Origin: Sva-07 sp963774765
Lineage (GTDB): Bacteria; Actinomycetota; Acidimicrobiia; Acidimicrobiales; Ilumatobacteraceae
DNA length: 64,000 bases
Direction: 5' to 3'
Assembly: GCA_963774765.1 (NCBI GenBank)
Contig: CAVZGP010000030.1
Coordinates: 62,001-126,000 of the forward strand
The notes under the pieces: generated by a model
What the model was told of the DNA's origin: nothing
Database searches by the model: none
What the model saw: only the letters and a program-made list of their open reading frames with translations
Shown here: in pieces, positions 1-8,289 of the stretch
Layout: every line of letters begins with the position of its first letter
How positions within the stretch are numbered: position 1 is the first letter of the stretch
Program-made: the position numbers and the translations under genes

Positions 1-1
1 C

Positions 2-280
2 GATGTCCGACTGCTCGGCCCCGCCACCCTCGACGCCGTTGCCGGACACCGCTGCCCAACCGTCGCGTTCAGCCCGCTCCTCCGAGATCCGCAGGACATC
101 GCGCACGAACTCGTCGAGCGTGGGGTCCAGACCAGCTCGGGTCACTACTACGCAGCACGGGTGCTCGACGGACTCGGAGTCGATCCCGATCGGGGTGTCG
201 TGCGCCTTTCGTTCGTGCATTACACGTCGCTGGATGACCTCGACCGTGCCGTCGACGCGCTCATCGACGTGATCGGCTGA
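2..280 (+). CDS. C-terminal part of a class V aminotransferase-like protein (partial)
   Basis: The frame is open from the left window edge to TGA at 278-280, giving 92 residues. The segments TSSGHYYAAR and VRLSFVHYTSLDDLDRAVDAL look like the C-terminal small domain of class V (NifS-like) PLP enzymes, where the Arg of the VRLSF strand usually contacts the substrate carboxylate. The PLP lysine would lie upstream of the window, so substrate and exact family cannot be told. The gene ends about 75 bp before the operator of the di-iron operon and is probably a separate unit. Confidence 0.7.
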   Translation, partial: DVRLLGPATLDAVAGHRCPTVAFSPLLRDPQDIAHELVERGVQTSSGHYYAARVLDGLGVDPDRGVVRLSFVHYTSLDDLDRAVDALIDVIG

Positions 281-355
281 TACGCACGTCTGCACTCTCG
301 CGAGCCGCAGTTTGGGACCAAAGACCCTGCCGTCAATAGAACACCGCGGCGGATA

Positions 356-390
356 TTGGAACAACGTTCCAAACATGGAACGCCGTTCCA
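356..390. promoter_or_regulatory. Tandem palindromic operator GGAAC-N3-GTTCC upstream of the di-iron operon
   Basis: Two palindromes lie side by side: a perfect 17-mer TTGGAACAACGTTCCAA at 356-372 and a 15-mer TGGAACGCCGTTCCA at 376-390. Both have the form GGAAC-N3-GTTCC and their centres are 19 bp apart, close to two helical turns, as expected for two dimers bound on the same DNA face. The array ends 20 bp before the ATG at 411. The form suits a TetR-type repressor (inference); no regulator gene for it is in the window. Confidence 0.75.
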
Positions 391-410
391 ATCAGAAAGC
401 TGGTTCTGTC

Positions 411-1280
411 ATGGCCGATTTCCTCGCGCAGTATTCGATTCAGCGGTGGCTCGAGATGTGTCCTCAGGGGTATCTGGAAGACACCGTGGACGGTCACGGC
501 GCCACCGAACGCGAACCCGACATCCTGTTCGAGGACGACGATCAGCGCGAGGCGGCGATTCGCACCACCGTGGCGCTGGTCGCCGGTGAACGTGCCGCGC
601 TCGCCGCATCGTCCGGCCTCGTCAACTGCGCACCCGACTATGCGAGCAAGATGTTCCTCGCCACCCAGACCCTGGACGAGGCGCGTCACGTCGAGATCTT
701 CACGAACCGGCTCTACGAGCTCGGCGTGAAGAAGGAGGATCTCGAATCGACGATCAAGAACTACGTCAACCCGAACTTGGTGAAGTTCGCCGAGACGCTG
801 CTCGAGAAGGTCGAGAACAAGGACTTCATCGCCGGCGTGGTCGGACAGAACATCGTGCTCGAGGGCATGGCGTTCACCGTGTTCGAGATGCTCGAGACCG
901 GGAGTCGCGAGTTCAACCCCAAGTTCGCCCAGACCCTGACGGGCACGATCGCGGACGAGCGCCGCCATGTCGGCTTCGGTGAGAACCGGATCGGCTCGCT
1001 GATCCAGGAGCACCCGGAGAAGAAGGCTGAGATCGAGAAGATGCAGCAGCAGATGAGCTACTACATGCTCGCGACGTTCAGCGACTCGTTCAAGGCCGAC
1101 GATCGGACCCCGCCGCCTCCGGCACCTGAGGGGATGAAGGCCGAGTTCCATGGCACCAACCTGGCAACCGCCACTCCTGAGGAGATGGAGGCGGTACTCG
1201 CGAACACGGTGCTCGGCGAGTTCAAGACCCGGCTCGCTCGCGTGGGGCTCGAGTACCAGACTCCGAAAATGCCGGCGTGA
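411..1280 (+). CDS. Ferritin-like / R2-like di-iron protein (first paralogue)
   Basis: A 289-residue protein of the ferritin-like superfamily resembling ribonucleotide reductase R2 or di-iron oxygenase subunits. Candidate metal ligands are all present: Glu60 (AGERAA), Glu90 and His93 (LDEARH), Glu151 (VLEGMA), Glu183 and His186 (ADERRH). Such proteins activate O2 at a carboxylate-bridged di-iron site; the substrate is unknown. ATG 411 is preferred to upstream starts at 312 and 375, which would make the operator coding. It overlaps the next gene by 4 bp (GTGA). It is shorter than true NrdF and no nrdE is nearby, so a ribonucleotide reductase role is unlikely. Confidence 0.8.
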   Translation: MADFLAQYSIQRWLEMCPQGYLEDTVDGHGATEREPDILFEDDDQREAAIRTTVALVAGERAALAASSGLVNCAPDYASKMFLATQTLDEARHVEIFTNRLYELGVKKEDLESTIKNYVNPNLVKFAETLLEKVENKDFIAGVVGQNIVLEGMAFTVFEMLETGSREFNPKFAQTLTGTIADERRHVGFGENRIGSLIQEHPEKKAEIEKMQQQMSYYMLATFSDSFKADDRTPPPPAPEGMKAEFHGTNLATATPEEMEAVLANTVLGEFKTRLARVGLEYQTPKMPA

Positions 1281-2056
1281 CCGACGACGACAGCTTCGAT
1301 CCTCACGCACTCACGGAACAGGACTTCCTCGACGAGGTCCATTCCTTCCAGTTCTGGTTCGACTCGGTCGAGGGCTACTTGACCGAGCGGACCTACGGGA
1401 AGCTCGACGCCACCGTCGAAGACGACATCGATGATGCTCGGCGCGATCGCCTGATCACGACACTGTGCAATTACGCGGTCGGCGAGACTGCCGCGTTGGA
1501 GGGTGCCGCAGGGCTGATACAGATCGCACCGGACCGGAACTCGAAGGTCTTCATGGCGACCCAGGTCGCCGACGAGGCTCGTCACCTCGAGGTCTTCCTC
1601 CACCGGTTGCGTGCCTTGGGCGTCGCCGAACCCGAGGCCACGATCGAACAGCGGGCGCAGCAGGCACTCGTCGACTTCAAGGGCGCCCTGCTCGAACTGG
1701 TTGCGCAGGGCGACTGGCAGGCGGCTATCTTCGCCCAGAACGTGATCCTCGAGTCGATGGAGTACACGGTGTTCCGATTGCATGCCAGCAATGCCGATGC
1801 GGTCACCAAGGACGTCCTCGCCGGTGTGATCTCCGACGAGCGTCGTCACGCAGGCTTCGGTGAGAACGACCTCGGTCGCAGCCTGGCGGCCGACCCGTCG
1901 GGGCGAGCACATCTGAGGAAGATTCGAGGTGAACTCGATCCGATGGTGCTCGGTGTGTTCGAGAGCGCATTGGTGGCGGTGGGCGCACCGGTCGAGGAGC
2001 GCTGGCGCCTCGCGAACGAATATCTCGACACCGTCGAACGGCTGGGCCTGACCTGA
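1277..2056 (+). CDS. Ferritin-like / R2-like di-iron protein (second paralogue)
   Basis: A 259-residue paralogue of the preceding gene, starting at a GTG that overlaps its stop. The whole ligand set is conserved: Glu70 (VGETAA), Glu100 and His103 (ADEARH), Glu159 (ILESME), Glu188 and His191 (SDERRH), followed by the shared AGFGEN motif. Both copies therefore look catalytically competent, which argues against one being a mere structural partner. They could form a heterodimer or act on successive steps (inference). It overlaps the zinc-ribbon gene by one base, so the three genes are probably translationally coupled. Confidence 0.8.
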   Translation: MTDDDSFDPHALTEQDFLDEVHSFQFWFDSVEGYLTERTYGKLDATVEDDIDDARRDRLITTLCNYAVGETAALEGAAGLIQIAPDRNSKVFMATQVADEARHLEVFLHRLRALGVAEPEATIEQRAQQALVDFKGALLELVAQGDWQAAIFAQNVILESMEYTVFRLHASNADAVTKDVLAGVISDERRHAGFGENDLGRSLAADPSGRAHLRKIRGELDPMVLGVFESALVAVGAPVEERWRLANEYLDTVERLGLT

Positions 2057-2355
2057 TGTCGGACATCGACGTCTCCGCACCCCACATCGGGGCCGACCCG
2101 ACCCGGCAGCGATACGTGCTGGAGGAGATGGGCTTCAAGGAGGTGCCCAAGAAGTGGCGCAAGTTCTACCGTCACTGGCAGGGCGCCGGTGACACGCTCG
2201 CGCCCAACGAGGTGATCTGTCCCGTGTGCAAGGTGGTGATCCGCGCGACCCGTGAACTCCGTCCGGGCGACCGGGTCTACTGCATGCCCTGCATGTCACG
2301 CATGGTGGTCGTGGAAGGTGAGAACGGGCGGCTCGAGGCCGACGTCATCTTCTGA
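2056..2355 (+). CDS. Small zinc-ribbon protein, third gene of the di-iron operon
   Basis: A 99-residue protein whose ATG overlaps the upstream TGA. Two CxxC pairs, Cys55/Cys58 (ICPVC) and Cys76/Cys79 (YCMPC), are spaced 17 residues apart and form a zinc-ribbon or rubredoxin-like knuckle. The N-terminal half is basic and aromatic (KKWRKFYRHWQG). There is no membrane segment or signal peptide. Its position suggests an electron-transfer, metal-delivery or assembly partner for the two di-iron proteins; that is inference from synteny. I do not recognise a named family. Confidence 0.7.
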   Translation: MSDIDVSAPHIGADPTRQRYVLEEMGFKEVPKKWRKFYRHWQGAGDTLAPNEVICPVCKVVIRATRELRPGDRVYCMPCMSRMVVVEGENGRLEADVIF

Positions 2356-2407
2356 ACTCCAGCGACCGGATCCGCCGCCGCACGGCTCGGTGGTCCATGC
2401 TGTAGCC

Positions 2408-4798
2408 GTGCCAGCGACCGTCGACGCCGCCTTGCGCGAGGGCGATCGTCGACAGTGGGAGCGGCACCCTGTCGACGTGGCTCGGTTGACGTTGCGACTC
2501 GCACTGCTCGTCGTCGTGGTTGCTCTGACGGCGGCGTTCCCGACGGCGCTCACGAACATCTCGACCGACGTGATCGAGCTGTTCGCCAGGATGCCGACGC
2601 CGCTGCGGTACCTGCTGGTCGGCGTTGCCCAACTCGCGATTCTGATCGTGCCGTTGGTCACGGTGGTCTGGTTGTCCACGCGCCGAACGGGCGCGGCGAC
2701 GCTGCTCGTCGTCGGCTCAGGTGTCGCGGGCGGACTCGTGATGCTGTGGCTCACCGATTGGCTCAATCGGGCAGCACCACCCACGACGATCGCCGATCTC
2801 CCGTCGAATTCGTTCCTCGCGAGCGACTTCCCGTCGATCGCATACCTGGCCGCGCTCGTGGCGGGGACGACAGCGGCCTCGCCGATGATGACGGCGTCGT
2901 GGCGAAAGGCTGCCTGGATCGCTGTCGCGGTCACGGCGTCTGTTCGGGTGATCACGGCGACGCAGGCACCGGTCAGCATCCTGGTGACGCTCGTCCTCGG
3001 CAGCGCCGTCGGCTCGGCGGCACTCGTGGCGTTCGGATCTCCCCAGCGGCGACCGGGCTCGGCGACTTTACGCGCCGGGCTTGCCGCGGCCGGCTTCGAG
3101 GTCGACGAACTTGGTGATGAGCGCGCCGTGAGCCACGTGCGGACCTACCAGGGCAGTGCCGACGGGGACGCCATCGAGGTGGTCTATCTCGACCAGGACG
3201 ACCGCGATCTCGAACTGTTCTCGAGGGTGCTGCGCTCCATTCGGGTCCGTGATGTCGACGAGCAGCGCACGTCGGTCAAACCGCGGGTTCGTGCAGCGCA
3301 GCTGGCACTGAACACCACGATGGCCGAACGCGCCGGCGCTCGGGTGCCTGTGGTGCAATGTGTCGCACCGGCCGAGCGTGACAGTGCCATCGTCGTCGTG
3401 TCTGCTGCGACGGGACGAACGATGACCGATCTCGACGAGAACGAGGTCACCGAGGCAGCGCTCGACGACGCGTGGCGCCAGATCGGCCTCCTCCACGAGG
3501 CTCGGATCGCGCACCGATCGCTGAGCCGCGACCACATGGTGGTTGACGGTGACACCGTCACGATCATCGGCCTCGACTCAGCACTGCTCGCGTCGACCAC
3601 CGCCTCGCGAGCGGTCGATCGCGCCGAACTGCTGGTGACGACAGCGCTGGCGGTCGGCGCCGAACGGGCGCTGGACGCCGCGGTCCGCAACGTCGATGCT
3701 CACGACCTCGCGACGACCTTGCCATTCGTGCAGCTCCCGGCACTGCCGGCGCACGCTCGTCGCGAGGCGAGGAAGCCGAAGCACTTCGTCGACGATCTCC
3801 GCACCGGCCTCCAAGTGCGCCTCGATGTCGACGAGGTCGAGTTGGCCGAACTCGAGCGCATCAGTCTCGCCAAGGCCGTCAGCTGGGTCGGGTTCGCGGT
3901 CCTTGCGTTCTTCCTCCTGATGCTCGCCAGCAACTGGTCCGCGATCGTCGACACGATGTCCGGGCTCGACTGGGTGTGGGTCGCGCCGATCGTGATCGTC
4001 ACGTTGCTCGGCACGGTCGGAGGGGCGATGTCGCTGTCGGGTTCGGTCGTTCGCCCGATCGCGCTCGGCGAGGCGACGATCGTGATGTTCGGGCAATCCT
4101 TCCTCAACCGCTTCACACCCATGAACGCCGGCGGAATGGCGATGCGCATCCGCTACCTCCAGAAGGGTGGCACCGACGGCACGGTCGCAACAGCAGCGAT
4201 CGGGCTGACCTCGCTGGCGAGCGGCGTGATCCAGGTGGTCTTCTTCGTGTTCTTCGTGGTCGTGGCGAGCGCCGATCCGACGGGAGGGCTGAGCTCGGAC
4301 GGCGGCGGGCCGGACCTCTCGATCGTCGCCGTGTTCGCTGGTGCCGTCGTCATCGCGGCGATCGTGATCGCGGCGACCCCCAAGCTTCGCCGTTGGGTCG
4401 TCGCTTTTCTGAGATCGACGTTCACCAAGATCAAGCACGACTTCGGCGAACTCGCCCGCCGTCCCACCAAGCTCTCGATGCTGTTCGGCGGCCAAGCGGT
4501 CGTCAAGCTCTCCACGATCCTCGCGTTCGTGTGGTCCTGCCGAGCGTTCGACGTCGATCTGGCATTCGTGGAACTCGGAGCGCTGTACATGGTTGCCAAC
4601 ACGATCGCGTCTGCGGTCCCGACACCGGGAGGTGTCGGCGCCATCGAAGCTGCACTGGTCTTCATGCTCACCAGCGCCCGCGTCGACGACGCGACCGCGT
4701 GGGCGGCGGTGCTGCTGTTCCGTCTCATCAACTACTGGCTCCCGACGATCCCCGGGTACATCGCTCTCAGGGTGAGCGAGCGCCGCCAGTTGGTCTGA
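2408..4798 (+). CDS. Membrane protein: N-terminal TM region, degenerate kinase-like domain, YbhN/MprF-type flippase domain
   Basis: A 796-residue protein in three parts. Residues about 20-220 hold roughly six hydrophobic segments. Residues about 240-480 are soluble and kinase-like, with a catalytic-loop-like HRSLSRDH near residue 368 followed by TIIGLDSA where DFG would be; the catalytic Asp and the metal-binding residues are absent, so it looks like a pseudokinase. From about residue 487 come eight or so TM helices with NRFTPMNAGGMAMR and VPTPGGVGAIEA, hallmarks of the lysylphosphatidylglycerol synthase TM / YbhN family (lipid flippase). GTG 2408 is the assumed start; the frame stays open to 2252 but that part overlaps the zinc-ribbon gene. 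Confidence 0.75.
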   Translation: MPATVDAALREGDRRQWERHPVDVARLTLRLALLVVVVALTAAFPTALTNISTDVIELFARMPTPLRYLLVGVAQLAILIVPLVTVVWLSTRRTGAATLLVVGSGVAGGLVMLWLTDWLNRAAPPTTIADLPSNSFLASDFPSIAYLAALVAGTTAASPMMTASWRKAAWIAVAVTASVRVITATQAPVSILVTLVLGSAVGSAALVAFGSPQRRPGSATLRAGLAAAGFEVDELGDERAVSHVRTYQGSADGDAIEVVYLDQDDRDLELFSRVLRSIRVRDVDEQRTSVKPRVRAAQLALNTTMAERAGARVPVVQCVAPAERDSAIVVVSAATGRTMTDLDENEVTEAALDDAWRQIGLLHEARIAHRSLSRDHMVVDGDTVTIIGLDSALLASTTASRAVDRAELLVTTALAVGAERALDAAVRNVDAHDLATTLPFVQLPALPAHARREARKPKHFVDDLRTGLQVRLDVDEVELAELERISLAKAVSWVGFAVLAFFLLMLASNWSAIVDTMSGLDWVWVAPIVIVTLLGTVGGAMSLSGSVVRPIALGEATIVMFGQSFLNRFTPMNAGGMAMRIRYLQKGGTDGTVATAAIGLTSLASGVIQVVFFVFFVVVASADPTGGLSSDGGGPDLSIVAVFAGAVVIAAIVIAATPKLRRWVVAFLRSTFTKIKHDFGELARRPTKLSMLFGGQAVVKLSTILAFVWSCRAFDVDLAFVELGALYMVANTIASAVPTPGGVGAIEAALVFMLTSARVDDATAWAAVLLFRLINYWLPTIPGYIALRVSERRQLV

Positions 4799-4830
4799 CC
4801 GGGCCGGCCTCGAGCGCCTACGCTTCGGAG

Positions 4831-5337
4831 GTGTCCACAGCAGATCCCGTCATCGGCGTCGTCATGGGATCGTCGAGCGACTGGCCCACGATGTCCAAGG
4901 CCGTCGAGGTCCTCGCATCGTTCGGTATCGCCCACGAAGCGCGAGTCGTCAGCGCGCATCGGATGCCCGATGACATGTTCGCCTACGCCGAGGCAGCGTC
5001 CACGCGGGGCCTTCGGGCGATCATCGCGGGTGCTGGGGGAGCGGCTCATCTCCCGGGGATGCTCGCGGCGAAGACGACCGTGCCGGTGCTCGGCGTGCCC
5101 GTGGCCTCGCGCCACCTGTCGGGGCAGGACTCGCTGTACTCGATCGTGCAGATGCCCGCCGGCGTGCCGGTCGCGACGTTTGCGATCGGTGACGCGGGAG
5201 CGACCAATGCCGCGTTGTTCGCGGTGGCGCTACTCGCGCACGACGATGCAGGGCTCGCTGCCGCGCTCGCTGCCTACCGGGCGGAGCGTCGCGACGCTGC
5301 CGCCTCGTCGGAGCTCCCGCCGCGCAGCGCCTCATGA
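4831..5337 (+). CDS. purE: N5-carboxyaminoimidazole ribonucleotide mutase PurE
   Basis: A 168-residue class I PurE that converts N5-CAIR to CAIR in purine biosynthesis. The signature segments are present: VVMGSSSDWPTM at the N-terminus, VSAHRMPD with the catalytic His, AGAGGAAHLPGM and SGQDSLYSIVQMPAGVPVAT. The start is GTG 4831; the frame is open further upstream but runs over the preceding gene. It overlaps purK by 4 bp (ATGA), so the two successive steps are co-translated. The tail after about residue 150 is Ala/Arg-rich and not conserved. Confidence 0.95.
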   Translation: MSTADPVIGVVMGSSSDWPTMSKAVEVLASFGIAHEARVVSAHRMPDDMFAYAEAASTRGLRAIIAGAGGAAHLPGMLAAKTTVPVLGVPVASRHLSGQDSLYSIVQMPAGVPVATFAIGDAGATNAALFAVALLAHDDAGLAAALAAYRAERRDAAASSELPPRSAS

Positions 5338-6470
5338 CCACCGTGGCGATCGTGCCCCCGGCAACCCTCGGGATCCTGGGCGGTGGTCAACTCGGACGCT
5401 ACGCGGTGATGGCGGCGGCATCGATGGGATACCGCACGATCGTGCTCGATCCCGACCCGTCGGCGCCGGCGGGTCTGCTCGCGCACGAACACCTGGTCGC
5501 TGCGTATGACGATCCCGCGGCGCTGCACCGGCTCGCGTTCGACTGCGACGTCGTCACGACCGAGTTCGAGAACCCACCGGCCGCGGCCCTCGACGAACTG
5601 GCCGAATCGGTGGTCGTCGCGCCGCCGCCCGAGGCGGTTCGAATTGCCCAGGACCGCATCGCCGAGAAGCGCTTCCTCGTCGACAACGGATTCCCTGTCG
5701 GGAGGTACGAGGTGTTGGAAGGCGACGAACCCGTGGTCGCCGCCGACTTGGTCGACGCGGGCGCGATCGTCAAGACCGCACGGCTCGGCTACGACGGCAA
5801 GGGTCAGCGGTCGGTGTCCGGCGTCGCCGCGACGCTTGCGGCGTGGGCGGAACTGGGGGCAGTCGACTGCGTGGTCGAGCAGCGCCTCGCGCTCGAGACC
5901 GAACTCAGCGTCATCGTCGGTCGGTCTGCCTCCGGCGACGTCGAAGCGTGGCCGGTCGCGGAGAATCGGCACGTCGACGGGATCCTCGACGTGTCCGCGG
6001 TGCCGGCGATGGTGACCCCGAAGCTTGCCGACCGTGCGGTCGGCCTGGCGATGGCGATCGCTGATGCGCTCGCCTACGTCGGGGTGCTCGCCGTTGAACT
6101 CTTCGTGGTCGACGGCGACATGCTGGTGAACGAGCTCGCACCCCGCCCGCACAACAGCGGCCACTGGACCCTCGATGCCAGCGTCACCAGCCAGTATGAA
6201 CAGCAGGTCCGAGCCGTGTGCGGGCTCGGGCTCGGCTCGACGGCCATGACTGCTCCGGCGATCGCCATGGTCAACCTGCTCGGCGACCTCTGGGAGGGCG
6301 GTGACCCCGACTGGACGGTGGTGCTCGACGATCCGAGTGCCAAGCTGCACCTCTACGGCAAGAGCGAGGCGCGCCCCGGTCGCAAGATGGGCCACCTCAC
6401 GGTGACCGCACCGGCGACCAATCTCGCTGTTGCCCGGGCGCTGGAACTCAGAGCGGCCGTCGTGCGATGA
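5334..6470 (+). CDS. purK: N5-carboxyaminoimidazole ribonucleotide synthase PurK
   Basis: A 378-residue ATP-grasp enzyme that carboxylates AIR with ATP and bicarbonate to give N5-CAIR, the substrate of PurE immediately upstream. Visible motifs are LGILGGGQLGRYAVMAA (N-terminal preATP-grasp), VKTARLGYDGKGQ (ATP-binding loop) and VNELAPRPHNSGHWT near the C-terminal third (metal/ATP site). Length is normal. It starts in an ATGA overlap with purE, and its last 23 bp overlap the convergent methyltransferase gene. Confidence 0.95.
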   Translation: MTTVAIVPPATLGILGGGQLGRYAVMAAASMGYRTIVLDPDPSAPAGLLAHEHLVAAYDDPAALHRLAFDCDVVTTEFENPPAAALDELAESVVVAPPPEAVRIAQDRIAEKRFLVDNGFPVGRYEVLEGDEPVVAADLVDAGAIVKTARLGYDGKGQRSVSGVAATLAAWAELGAVDCVVEQRLALETELSVIVGRSASGDVEAWPVAENRHVDGILDVSAVPAMVTPKLADRAVGLAMAIADALAYVGVLAVELFVVDGDMLVNELAPRPHNSGHWTLDASVTSQYEQQVRAVCGLGLGSTAMTAPAIAMVNLLGDLWEGGDPDWTVVLDDPSAKLHLYGKSEARPGRKMGHLTVTAPATNLAVARALELRAAVVR

Positions 6471-7044
6471 CCAGCGTGTCGAGCGCGGTCTTGGTGCCGT
6501 CTGGTGTGTCGACGTGGCGTTCGACGACCTCGGCCGTGGTGACGTTCAGCGTGTCGAGAGCGGCGACGGTCTCGGCGACGCTGTAGCAGACGTCGGGCGA
6601 CGGTGGTCCGCCGTGGCCGTGCTCGACGTTCGAACGGTCGTGGGCGATCACGAACAAGGTGCCTGCGGGAGCGAGCCAGGTCGCTGCGTTCTCCAGCACG
6701 ACACGCTGCTGCGCTGGTGGCAACTGCAGGTACGACAGCACGACCAGGTCGACCGGAGCCTCGGGGTGCCAGGTCGTCGCGTCGGCGCACGCCGTGGTGA
6801 TCGAGACGCCGTGGTCCTCGGCGAGGCGAGCCGCCTTGTCGAGGCCGACCTGCGAGAAGTCGACCGCCGTCACGGTCCACCCGCGTGCCGCGAGCCAGAC
6901 GGCGTTGCGCCCTTCGCCGGCGCCGAGGTCGACTGCGGTGCCCGGCTCGAGATCGGTGAGGTGAGCTTCGACGAACTGGTTCGCCCGGCCGGTCCAGATC
7001 AACTCGGTCGTCGAATACCGATCGTCCCACTGCGCGCTGTCCAT
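6448..7044 (-). CDS. Class I SAM-dependent methyltransferase
   Basis: A 198-residue protein with a Rossmann-type SAM fold. Motif I is VDLGAGEGRNAVWLAARG, followed by VTAVDFSQVGLDKA (acidic ribose-binding loop) and VVLSYLQL (motif IV region). It resembles the TehB-like / methyltransferase domain 25 group often found singly in Actinobacteria. ATG at 7044 gives the start; the open frame upstream of it runs into the pirin gene and lacks conserved features. The 3' end overlaps the end of purK on the other strand. The substrate cannot be inferred. Confidence 0.8.
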   Translation of the reverse strand: MDSAQWDDRYSTTELIWTGRANQFVEAHLTDLEPGTAVDLGAGEGRNAVWLAARGWTVTAVDFSQVGLDKAARLAEDHGVSITTACADATTWHPEAPVDLVVLSYLQLPPAQQRVVLENAATWLAPAGTLFVIAHDRSNVEHGHGGPPSPDVCYSVAETVAALDTLNVTTAEVVERHVDTPDGTKTALDTLVIARRPL

Positions 7045-7100
7045 CCCACCAGTCTCGCGCCCTGCACCGGAATCCGACGCACGGTGGGTGATGGCGGGGT

Positions 7101-8141
7101 TCAGGCGGTCGTGGCGGGTTCGGTGTCGAACTGCTCGACGCGACCGTCGGCGTGGCGAGCGAACCGCTGAGGGCTCGACCCGTGATTCGGGTCCTCCGAT
7201 GCCCATGGCCAACCACCGAACTGGGTGCGGCGGTAGTCCTCGAATGCTTGTTGGATCTCGGCCTGGGTGTTCATCACGAACGGTCCGTACTGGGCGACGG
7301 GTTCGCCGATCGGGCGGCCCTGCAACACCATGCACTCGACGCCGTCGTCGCCGGCCACCAGTTCGAGTGGCCGTGTCGCATCGACTGCGGCACCGGTGCC
7401 CGCATCCAGCCGTTCGCCGTCGACGGTGAGCCACGATCCGGCGAAGGCATACAGCAGGCGCTGCGACTCGGGTCCTGCGGCGGGCATCGTCCATCGGGCA
7501 CCCGGATCGAAACGGAGGTGCCAGATCGCCACGTCGGCTTCGGCCTTCGCCGCCCACGAGTTCGGGGGAGGGCTCGGCGCGTCGGCGTTGTCGAGCGACC
7601 CGGCGATGACGGTGATGTCGACCAAGGCGTCACCATCTCCGCTGGCGACGACGACCGTCGGGGTGTCGTGGCTCCACAGCATGGTGAAGTACGGCTCGAC
7701 CATCTTGTCCGCGGCCGGGAGATTGAGCCAGATCTGGAACAGCTCGAGCGGGTTGGGCTCGTCACCCGACAGCAGCGGGAACATCTCGCAGTGGACGATG
7801 CCCTTGCCGGCGGTCATCCACTGGGTGTCGCCGCGACCGAAGCGTGCCGTGGCACCGAGCGAGTCGCTGTGATCACAGAACCCGGTTCGGACGTAGGTGA
7901 CGGTCTCGAAGCCTCGATGTGGGTGCTGAGGAAAGCCCGGGACGGTCGAGCCGTGGTACATGTTCCACCCGTCGACACCGGCGAAGTCCATGCCGATGTC
8001 TCGTCCGTCGAGCGGTGCGTCTGGGCCGAGGTCGATCGTCCCGGCCGGATAGTCGTCGCGATGGTGCGCGCAGAACAGGAACGGGTCGATCGTCGGCCAC
8101 TGAGTACCGAGCGGGAACGTCTGGAGCAGTGCTTCGGTCAT
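7101..8141 (-). CDS. Pirin family protein (cupin)
   Basis: A 346-residue bicupin. The N-terminal cupin carries the pirin metal motif: HPHRGFETVTYV, GDTQWMTAGKGIVHCEMF, with His-His-His-Glu type ligands. The C-terminal half (pirin_C) includes GQ-like segments and YGPFVMNTQAEIQQAFEDYRRTQFGGW. Members of the family act as quercetinases or as redox-sensing regulators, and the substrate is not predictable here. ATG 8141 (MTEALLQTF) is preferred over 8165. It is transcribed divergently from the MFS gene across an intergenic region that holds a long hairpin. Confidence 0.9.
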   Translation of the reverse strand: MTEALLQTFPLGTQWPTIDPFLFCAHHRDDYPAGTIDLGPDAPLDGRDIGMDFAGVDGWNMYHGSTVPGFPQHPHRGFETVTYVRTGFCDHSDSLGATARFGRGDTQWMTAGKGIVHCEMFPLLSGDEPNPLELFQIWLNLPAADKMVEPYFTMLWSHDTPTVVVASGDGDALVDITVIAGSLDNADAPSPPPNSWAAKAEADVAIWHLRFDPGARWTMPAAGPESQRLLYAFAGSWLTVDGERLDAGTGAAVDATRPLELVAGDDGVECMVLQGRPIGEPVAQYGPFVMNTQAEIQQAFEDYRRTQFGGWPWASEDPNHGSSPQRFARHADGRVEQFDTEPATTA

Positions 8142-8189
8142 GACGTCACGATACCCGAAGATCATTGCGACCGCAATGAATCGGTGGAA

Positions 8190-8261
8190 CCCCCAACCCC
8201 CCGAAATATGCCTCGTTTGTCGCGCTCAGCACGACAAACCAGGCATGTTTCGGATTGGGGG
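8190..8261. repeat. Long hairpin, loop-conserved repeat family, copy 1
   Basis: A 72-nt imperfect inverted repeat. Outer CCCCCAA pairs with TTGGGGG, then CCGAAA with TTTCGG, ATGCCT with AGGCAT and GTTTGTCG with CGACAAAC, leaving a short CGCTCAG-type loop. A second copy with the same ATGCCT stem and the same loop (TGTCGCGCTCAGC) lies at 30573-30627. Both copies are in divergent intergenic regions, here between pirin and the MFS gene. It may be a mobile palindromic repeat or an RNA hairpin in the 5' leader of one gene. Confidence 0.8.
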
Positions 8262-8289
8262 AGGGAGGTCGCGTCGGTAGGTTTCGGCG

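Noticed and set aside
312..410. Upstream in-frame starts for the first di-iron gene
   Set aside because: They would make the palindromic operators coding, and the added residues show no ferritin-like similarity.
411..1280. Assignment as nrdF/nrdB (ribonucleotide reductase small subunit)
   Set aside because: No large-subunit gene is present, the protein is short, and a paralogue follows in tandem, which is not typical for nrd operons.
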